Below, in pieces: positions 57,596 to 64,000 of a stretch of 64,000 nt of DNA (position 1 is its first letter; each line of letters starts with the position of its first letter). This DNA is from Muricea muricata. Its lineage: Eukaryota; Cnidaria; Anthozoa; Malacalcyonacea; Plexauridae. The stretch spans positions 4,431,501 to 4,495,500 of the forward strand of contig OY979726.1 of the NCBI GenBank assembly GCA_963855995.1, read 5' to 3'. Both the position numbers and the translations under genes were made by a program. The notes under the pieces are model-generated. The model did no database searches, was not told where the DNA came from, and saw only the letters and a program-made list of their open reading frames with translations.

Positions 57596-60500
57596 CACGC
57601 CTGGCATTTTGCATGCAAAATCGGTCATTTCGCCTGTATTCAAATACAGCGGTTGTTCCACAAAAAGTATTCGATATAGTTATCTTACACGAAGTACGCA
57701 ACATCATTGATGCAGAATGGCGGACAAATTTTTATTTACACAAATCACAATAAGGACAACAAGAAGCAAAACTGGTAGGGAAAATGAGGAGATTTAAGTT
57801 TTTGAGGGATGCTTGTGCAAGATTCTAACCTGGACATTGTACTACGCAACGTTTTGCTTTTGGTAAAGGCTGGTTCGATTGCATTAAACTGAAGTGAGTT
57901 GGACAGTTGCAGTGAATATTTGCGAATATTGGCAAAGTCTGCTTGTCAAGCTACGGTATACAAACGGAAATGTGTTGTTTACAAGGTTTATGTGTCGGGA
58001 AGTCATGACAAGAAACTATGAAAACAAATTTCTTGCTATAAAATGCATTGAAGACATAAAACCAAATTGAAATTACATGTATGAATTTGTAAACAATATT
58101 TGTCAATAATTGCCTTAAAGGGCATTCAGACAATAAGGCACAAAGATTTTAGAAAATAGATGTGTACAACAAGACATTCTCGATATGTAGTTTTCAACAG
58201 TTTGGTCATCCAACAACTGATGCAGTAATGCTTTGTTAATTAGGGTATTAAAATTGTAGTGTAAATTACACTAGCCAAAGATGAAATTTCTATCAAATTA
58301 TGTAAAGCAAAAAGAGGGTTGTAGGGAACATAAACCTGAGTGAATGGGATTTCAAACTCACTCGCTTAATTTCTGTTCGTCACAACAAGGGTCGGGGACC
58401 AAGCTGCTATGTAATTCTGGTTCTTAGCATTCCTTATGTATTCTAAGCTTTCAAAAATTATCCTACCACCCCAACCATTGTCAGCAGGAACAAATGTATG
58501 TAGAAAATTTTATTATAGTTTATTAATGTAAATATTTACACAGTGGTTATAATTTTTGTATAATTAAAATTACTGAATATATTTTCTTTTATTGTTATAT
58601 TTTTTGGGGGGCTCTTGATGGTACCATGGTCTTCCCTTGACAATTAAAGTTAACTGTCTATAATAAATTCATTATGTGTAGAACATAGTGGGAACAGGTG
58701 TACTGTAGTATACCTATTATGATGCCAATTTTACTTGCTAAGGGGAGTTTGTTGCTAGATGGTTACACTAGGTAAATAAAAGTTGGACCTGAACTAATGC
58801 AATATATTAACACATGTATACAGTCTAATTAACCCACTGATGTGCAAGACCTTGATCTTCCTGTGGCAACTCAACTTGTTTTGTGTAATGAACCTAAAAT
58901 AAAAAGGTAGGCATTACTTCACCATTTACTACCAAAAATATGCTTGGGTGAAGACTACACAAAGCTTGCCCTAAAGTCTGGGTAGCTGATATGGGCATGT
59001 GGAGATAATGTGAAGAACACAAGCACAATCTCAGTTTGGTCTGATCATGAATATTTATAGCATATATTTGACATGCTAATATGTAAAAAAAACCTATCAA
59101 TATATCCATCCTGTTTTTGAGGTTTGATTCAACTCGATGGTTGAAGAAGACAAGACAGATAAACCAATAGCCATATCAATGCTCATGATCAGCAATTAAA
59201 ATTGTTTTTTGAACATGTCAACAATATCTGCACTACTAATGCCAAACTCTATTATATATTTGGGATGTAGTTTGCAGTTACAATTCCTCTTGAATATTAG
59301 TTGGTAAGGTGACACCTATTAATAGCAATGTAATGCATGATTTCTTTATAAATAATGACATACAAAACAACAACACATGATGGTGCAAGCATAGTTGAAG
59401 TCAAATATACTTTATACCATCTCATTAGGCATTAAGGCAGCCTTAATTGCTAGATGGATAGAAAACTTTTTTAGCATGGTAGCTCAATCAGCACAAAGGC
59501 TGGTATCCTTAGGGCCCCTGCATAATGAATATGAAAAGGTGATTTATGTAGGGTTGTGTCAAAACAAGTGTACTATATTGACTATATATAATAGCCCATA
59601 CCAATCACTATAGACAACATTAACCCTCCCAGGCCATCATCAAGTATCATTTTCTCCCAGGCAATAATCAAGTACCAATTTTTAAAAAATTCATTGCTTT
59701 GGGTTGGGGTTTCTTCAAACTACAATTATTGCTTGACTGTTAACTAGTGACAAGTGCAAAATGTTTAAGCCGTAAACATTACTACCAGCAGTTGGCAAGC
59801 ATATTCATAAACTGGTACCACATGGCTTTTCATGGTGCTTTGTAGGTGTTCATTAAGTACTTGTCTGCAAGAATTTTTTAATGAGTACTGATCTTGGCCA
59901 TTTGGGCTAACTTAGTGTAGTGCATTGATAAACATGAGTGAATAAATGAGCAATATATAAAATACGATATTAAATCTGGGATAGTATATTTGCAAAACTG
60001 TAAACAAACATAGGCACTTTATAATTGATCATCACAAAATGACAAAAATAAACGTGAGTTCTTGTTGCATCATGGTGGTTAAGTTGATATATACAAAATT
60101 TGAAACAGTGCAAAGTATGAATCAGAAACGCGATCACAAGAAACACAAAGTCAATAATAGGTTTCCTACCTTCTAGTCCGATCCATCAGGCTTTTGAGTT
60201 GCATTTTTTGCTTTTGGCCGTTGTCTTCAACCGCTAACGTGTCGAACCTTGTTTTCTTTCGCGTATACTCAAAAACTTCGGATATCTCAGGTTCTCGCCT
60301 TTTTTAAAGGAACAATTTGATCCTTTATACCACATTTTTTAAAAAACAAAAAACATACGAACTTTAACACATGTCTGAACTTCTATAGGAACCAAAAATT
60401 AAATGAAAAGAAGCCTGAACGAAGGAACCTATACAAGCCGAAGTTGTCACATTTTAACAACTTCGAACAAAAATACGCCATTGCGCGAAATGCCTCGAAG

Positions 60501-60754
60501 AAGAAGCTTTGCAATGGAAAAACTTTGCGCGTAACCATGGCGATATTGATATCATTTTAATCCTCGAGAAACCCTCTTTCTCCCTATTGCCCTCAAATAC
60601 CCACCAAGGAAAACGCGCAGCAGAAATAGCTTGACGAATTTAAGGAATTTTTCAATAATCAAATTCCCTACCAGGCTCCAAAATTATACGCGCGGTTGCG
60701 AAAAAAATTGTCTCACTTCGAATGATCGTTTTCGCGTGCAAAATGCCAGGCGTG
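57596..60754. mobile_element. 3.2-kb DNA transposon inserted in copia gag (CMC/CACTA-like ends)
   Basis: Both ends begin CACGCCTGGCATTTTGCA with further similarity inward. The 3-bp ACT repeats at 57593-57595 and 60755-60757 are an exact target duplication, and the gag frame reads across if the insert is ignored. CAC-type ends plus a 3-bp duplication fit the CMC (CACTA/Mirage/Chapaev) group. I see no transposase ORF, so it is non-autonomous. Most of the interior (57.7-60.1 kb) shows no gene. Confidence 0.75.
60170..60305 (-). other. Possible captured exon inside the nested transposon
   Basis: The minus strand has about 42 open codons of protein-like composition (EPEISEVFEYTRKKTRFD, then QKQKMQLKSLMDRTR) ending at a donor-like GAAG|gtagga. 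There is no ATG in frame and no clear acceptor. Transposons of the CMC group can carry host gene pieces, so this may be one; I do not recognise the protein. Confidence 0.25.
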
Positions 60755-61221
60755 ACTTGGTCATCCTCAGTAATAGATGCACCAACTGCTTCCAGTTGAC
60801 TTGCCAGCTCTTTCATTTTGTTGATGTGCTCACTCATCGAATCATCAACTGCCATAGACATAGTAAAATACTTCTTACGCAGAAACAGTTTATTTGCTAA
60901 GGACTTTACCTCGTAATGACTTTCAAGTTTCGACCATGCTTGTTTTGCTGTTGTAGCCGTACGAACAAGAGACAATTGTTCATCCCCCAAAGACAGACAA
61001 ATTGTAGCGAGAGCTTTTCTTTCCCGTTTTTGAAATTGCCGACGCTGAGTTTCAGTAGTTCCTTCTTCTGCAGGTTCTACCTCATCGCCCTTAACAATGT
61101 TCCAAAGATCCTTTTCCTCCAGAACCATTTGCATTTTAAATTTCCATAAGTGAAAGTTCTCTCCTTTAAACTTTTCGATACGCAACAGCGATCCATATTC
61201 GTCGTTTCCCGAGGTCGCCAT
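60755..61221 (-). pseudogene. Copia gag N-terminal part
   Basis: The start is chosen at the ATG 61221 (MATSGNDEYGSLLRIEKF). It has the copia-type gag (UBN2-like) pattern: FKGENFHLWKFKMQMVL, then AKQAWSKLESHY, FTMSMAVDDSMSEHINKMK and ELASQLEAVGASITEDDQV. The frame is cut by the nested transposon at 60754 and resumes at 57595. Confidence 0.8.
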
Positions 61222-61306
61222 ACACAAGCTCCAAATCGTTAATTTCGCGTTTATTTCTTATAATATATACATCAGAAGCCGAACTAGCGCTCCTGGGCTC
61301 ATAACC

Positions 61307-61412
61307 TGTTAAACTTAATTGGAATTACGACCACAAACGCGAAAAGAAACAAAGAACGACTACATTTTGTGTGTATTTATTAAAGCGAACCAAAAATATA
61401 AAAACATGTGTT
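61307..61412 (-). repeat. 5' LTR of the copia element (106 bp)
   Basis: Identical partner of 54317-54422. Confidence 0.8.
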
Positions 61413-61951
61413 GCCAAAAAGGAGCACGTGACCTATACACTGATCTATTATGATATCTGGATAGTTCGATGTTTTCGTTGACTGATCTATAACTCTGATC
61501 TATAATTAAATATTCTTAACAGTTTTGAAAGGGTTAAAGCAAGGATTAAAAGTTCAGGATAAAGAGGAGTACCTGGCGTTCACTGCAAAATAAGTTTGGG
61601 ACTGTATAAAGGTTTCATTATATATTTTTTATTAGCTCAAGAGCAAAGTTTTCTATGACACGCGTTCCTGAGCGTACAGACATTTGTAATTTTTTAAAAA
61701 TATTAAAGTCAAAATGCTCACTTTTTGCTGCAGATAGGTGTAAGACAGTAGGAACTAAACAGAAAACCTGGTCTGAATCCAAAACAATGATGTCTTTCGA
61801 CAAAAACAGTGTATTTCTTGCCAATTTTTGCTCGAAAAACAAAAATTCTCACTCCTCGAAAACCAAATCCGACCTCTCCCCAGTCTTTTTGAATGTTGAC
61901 TTTCCCATAGAGATTATAAAAGAATAGAGGGGGCATCGTAGGATAAATTCA
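61413..61951. other. No gene seen
   Basis: Overlapping ORFs on both strands at 61618-61936 share the same bases and have no domain. Confidence 0.4.
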
Positions 61952-61958
61952 GTCAAAC

Positions 61959-62292
61959 CATAGTTAATAGAGCAGATGGTTTGAAAACTCATTAAAATAA
62001 CAATATAACTCATTATCTATGTTGGTCAACGTTTATTCAAAAATATGGTTCTTCATCGTCACGTGTGTATTGTGTTTTCGCCAAACCCACCAATAGGAAT
62101 TCTTAAATTACCCTATTGTTCCAGTCGCGGATGGCTAATTCCTAAAACGTTGCTATGGTTAGTTAGGTGAAAATACAATACGCACGTGACGACGAAGGAC
62201 CTCATTCCTGCATAAACCAGAACAAAAACATAGATAATGACTTATATTGTAGTTATAATGAGTTTCCAAACCATCTAGCTCTATTAACTATG
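61959..62292. mobile_element. hAT-like foldback element with 7-bp target duplication
   Basis: CATAGTTAATAGAG at the left and CTCTATTAACTATG at the right. The arms stay similar for about 140 bases, including 'gtcacgtg' near the centre. GTCAAAC flanks both sides (61952-61958, 62293-62299). No ORF. Confidence 0.7.
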
Positions 62293-62303
62293 GTCAAACG
62301 AAA

Positions 62304-63027
62304 GGGACAAATTGAAGCTTGCTAATGGGGGCCAAATTTAAGACCCGGATGTATGGTTGTGCGCTTTTTGGCTGGTTATTGACTTTTCACAACAAGAGAT
62401 CGAGCAAGCTCAAGAAAAGTTTTTTTTCGATTTTTTCGCACTCAAAGTTTTTTATGTAAAACAAAGGCGAAAATGTTAAAGATTAGTGCGGGATTGCCTT
62501 GAACGTTTTGAATTTTGTGTGTTGAATACAGGATAAAGTTGGGTATGTTTCATATTGAGTATTTGTGAGCGAAAATGCAATTTTTGTATTCGAAAAATCA
62601 CATGAACACACTAGAAAAGTCCTTAAAGTTTAAATAAATCGCAGTACTGTGGTTGTACACCTTGTTGCACCTCTAAAACAATTTTGATAACTGTTTGAAG
62701 GCAAATAAGTTCAATTTGTGTCCAGATGTTGGATAATTTAGCAGATATTTTGCAAAACCTCGCTGCAAAAAGCCGGTCAAAAACTGGCTCCTATGCGTTG
62801 CTAAGGAGAACCTAAGGTTGAAAAACTTCAATATTTACACAAAAATCTGGCTGTCTGCACCTAAAATTACAAAAACTGGAAAGCTACAACATATTCTCTT
62901 ATTATAGCCAATATCTGCGTGCATCATGGTCATAAAGACAAGCAAAAATTGGCAAAAACTGTGTTTTTTCAGTATACCTCCGGGACTTAAATTCCGGGGC
63001 CCCCCTTAGATTTGTTCAATTTGTCCC
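62304..63027. mobile_element. 724-bp TIR element
   Basis: Ends GGGACAAATTGAA and TTCAATTTGTCCC; TIRs of about 50 bases include 'ggggggcc' and 'aatttaagtcccgga'. It abuts the previous element almost directly. No ORF or clear target duplication. Confidence 0.6.
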
Positions 63028-63118
63028 GCGATTCGTCATCCGATGCCGCCTCTATTCTTTTATAATCTCGATTTTCCAGCGCGCCGGCTTCAGCCAATCA
63101 TAGGTTCAAAACACTGAA

Positions 63119-63572
63119 GTTATCGTTCCAGATCTATTACAGTTCAATGATACGGTTATTATCAATGATACGGCTAATACGGTTCAAATATATACATATT
63201 TAAGAAATATAAAACATTTTCCGTGTTGATATACAGTTATATCAACACGAGTGGAAATTGGAAAAACGAGAAATTGTGTGGAAAGCACAAAGAACTTTAA
63301 CAGAAGAGTGGCGGGAAATTTTCCGTGTTGACATAGAGTTATATCAACACGGCTCTTAGCCAATCAGCGTTCAGAATTTACAAATGCAATATTATAAATA
63401 CTGTAATAAAATACATGATGTAAACATTGATGTTGTAAACATTGATCACAAGCTGACCGCGCATTGAACTGGACCACGCGCATCAATAAAGTTGTAGACA
63501 GATCGAGTAACACAAGAATAAATACACATTTTTTGAACCAAAAATTCACCATCAATTAGTGGGCTACCTAGG
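63119..63572 (+). repeat. Dispersed repeat, inverted copy of 53680-53856
   Basis: Split by the element at 63199-63400; the outer parts match the 53.7-kb copy in reverse orientation. Confidence 0.65.
63199..63400. mobile_element. Short deletion form (202 bp) of the element at 10146-11256
   Basis: Same first 85-90 and last about 110 bases as the long form, including both 'ccgtgttga...tatcaacacgg' hairpins; the middle 0.9 kb is missing. Confidence 0.7.
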
Positions 63573-64000
63573 GTTCAATGTCCAATGCTTTCAATGTGTT
63601 CCTCAGGCTACAGGTATTTACTACTGACCAACCGCGATCCGAGCTTTTAAAAAGACCTTCGTCCCCCTGGTTTTTGAAAAAAAAGTTTTATGGTTTATTA
63701 TTGGCTTGCTTGTTTTCGGGGAAAAAATAACAAAATCAAAGAAAAAATAGGCTTTTTTCGCTCGTGAACGCAAGGATTTGTAAAATAATGTCAAAACGTT
63801 TCGTCTAGCAGGTAAGAAACTTGAAACTTTTAATTTTATATCGTTTTGCATTTTAATTCCTAACGTTTACAGAAATGCGCAAAAAATGTCAAACACTGAT
63901 GCAAATTAAACAGTTCTGTCTTCTGCATCAGGCACTGACTTTTAATTTAATAGTGCTGTTTTTGATGTTAATCATATAGACAACAAGTTTTCCTTGATGA
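63573..64000. other. No gene seen
   Basis: Non-coding to the end of the window; the minus ORF at 63621-63851 has no domain. Confidence 0.4.

Larger units (their letters stand above)
54317..61412 (-). mobile_element. Ty1/copia LTR retrotransposon with nested DNA transposon
   Basis: 7.1 kb on the minus strand: 5' LTR 61307-61412, gag from 61221, a 3.2-kb transposon inserted in gag (57596-60754), gag-pol continuing to about 54430, 3' LTR 54317-54422. Next to the 5' LTR is a possible primer-binding site (GGTTATGAGCCCAGG on the minus strand). The purine-rich GCAAAGCAAAGCAAA before the 3' LTR fits a polypurine tract. Without the nested insert the element is about 3.9 kb, short for copia because the RNase H end is deleted. 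I could not define a clean 5-bp target duplication. Confidence 0.85.

Noticed and set aside
1..64000. CRISPR arrays, operons, riboswitches or rho-type terminators
   Set aside because: Spliced genes, LINEs, SINEs and poly(A) signals show this is eukaryotic nuclear DNA; no such prokaryotic features are seen.

Overview
This is a eukaryotic, AT-rich, intron-containing and transposon-dense window. The organism is most likely a basal metazoan, probably a cnidarian; this is inferred from the mix of gene and repeat types and not from any marker gene. The window holds two gene loci that can be supported, and most of the rest is mobile-element debris.

The main result is a tandem array of four IL-17-like cytokine genes on the + strand (about 3.95-28.3 kb). 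Three units of 5.8, 7.4 and 5.7 kb start at 3951, 9774 and 17165. Each carries one two-exon gene: a TATA box, a short 5' UTR, an 8-codon first exon holding the start of a signal peptide, a phase-0 intron of about 1.84 kb, and a 405-bp second exon with the cysteine-rich domain. The 3' UTR has AU-rich elements and a polyadenylation signal. A fourth, older copy (24574-27905) keeps the same exon layout, but its intron and 5' coding half have diverged while its 3' half is almost the same as in the other copies, which suggests gene conversion. The predicted products are secreted proteins of 139-142 residues. Relic pieces lie downstream at 28312 and 31371.

The second locus (about 44.0-44.8 kb, + strand) looks like a BH3-only apoptosis gene: a non-coding first exon, a 178-bp intron, and an 87-codon ORF with a near-ideal BH3 motif. 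A tail-anchor-like hydrophobic segment sits just downstream in another frame. Its upstream flank is copied twice at 46.5-48.9 kb.

Mobile elements: a nearly full-length APE-type LINE on the - strand (33.9-37.4 kb) with a 2A-like motif and one in-frame stop; a decayed + strand LINE (37.9-42.2 kb) split by an 800-bp TIR element; other LINE relics at 23.5, 32.4, 33.8 and 42.3 kb; a Tc1/mariner remnant (29.6-30.7 kb); and a Ty1/copia element (54.3-61.4 kb, - strand) with identical 106-bp LTRs whose gag is split by a 3.2-kb transposon flanked by a 3-bp target duplication. There are many foldback elements, two SINE-like inverted pairs, and an unusual X-Y-X'-Y' direct-repeat structure at 49.6-53.3 kb. 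Identities and counts given here are by-eye estimates.
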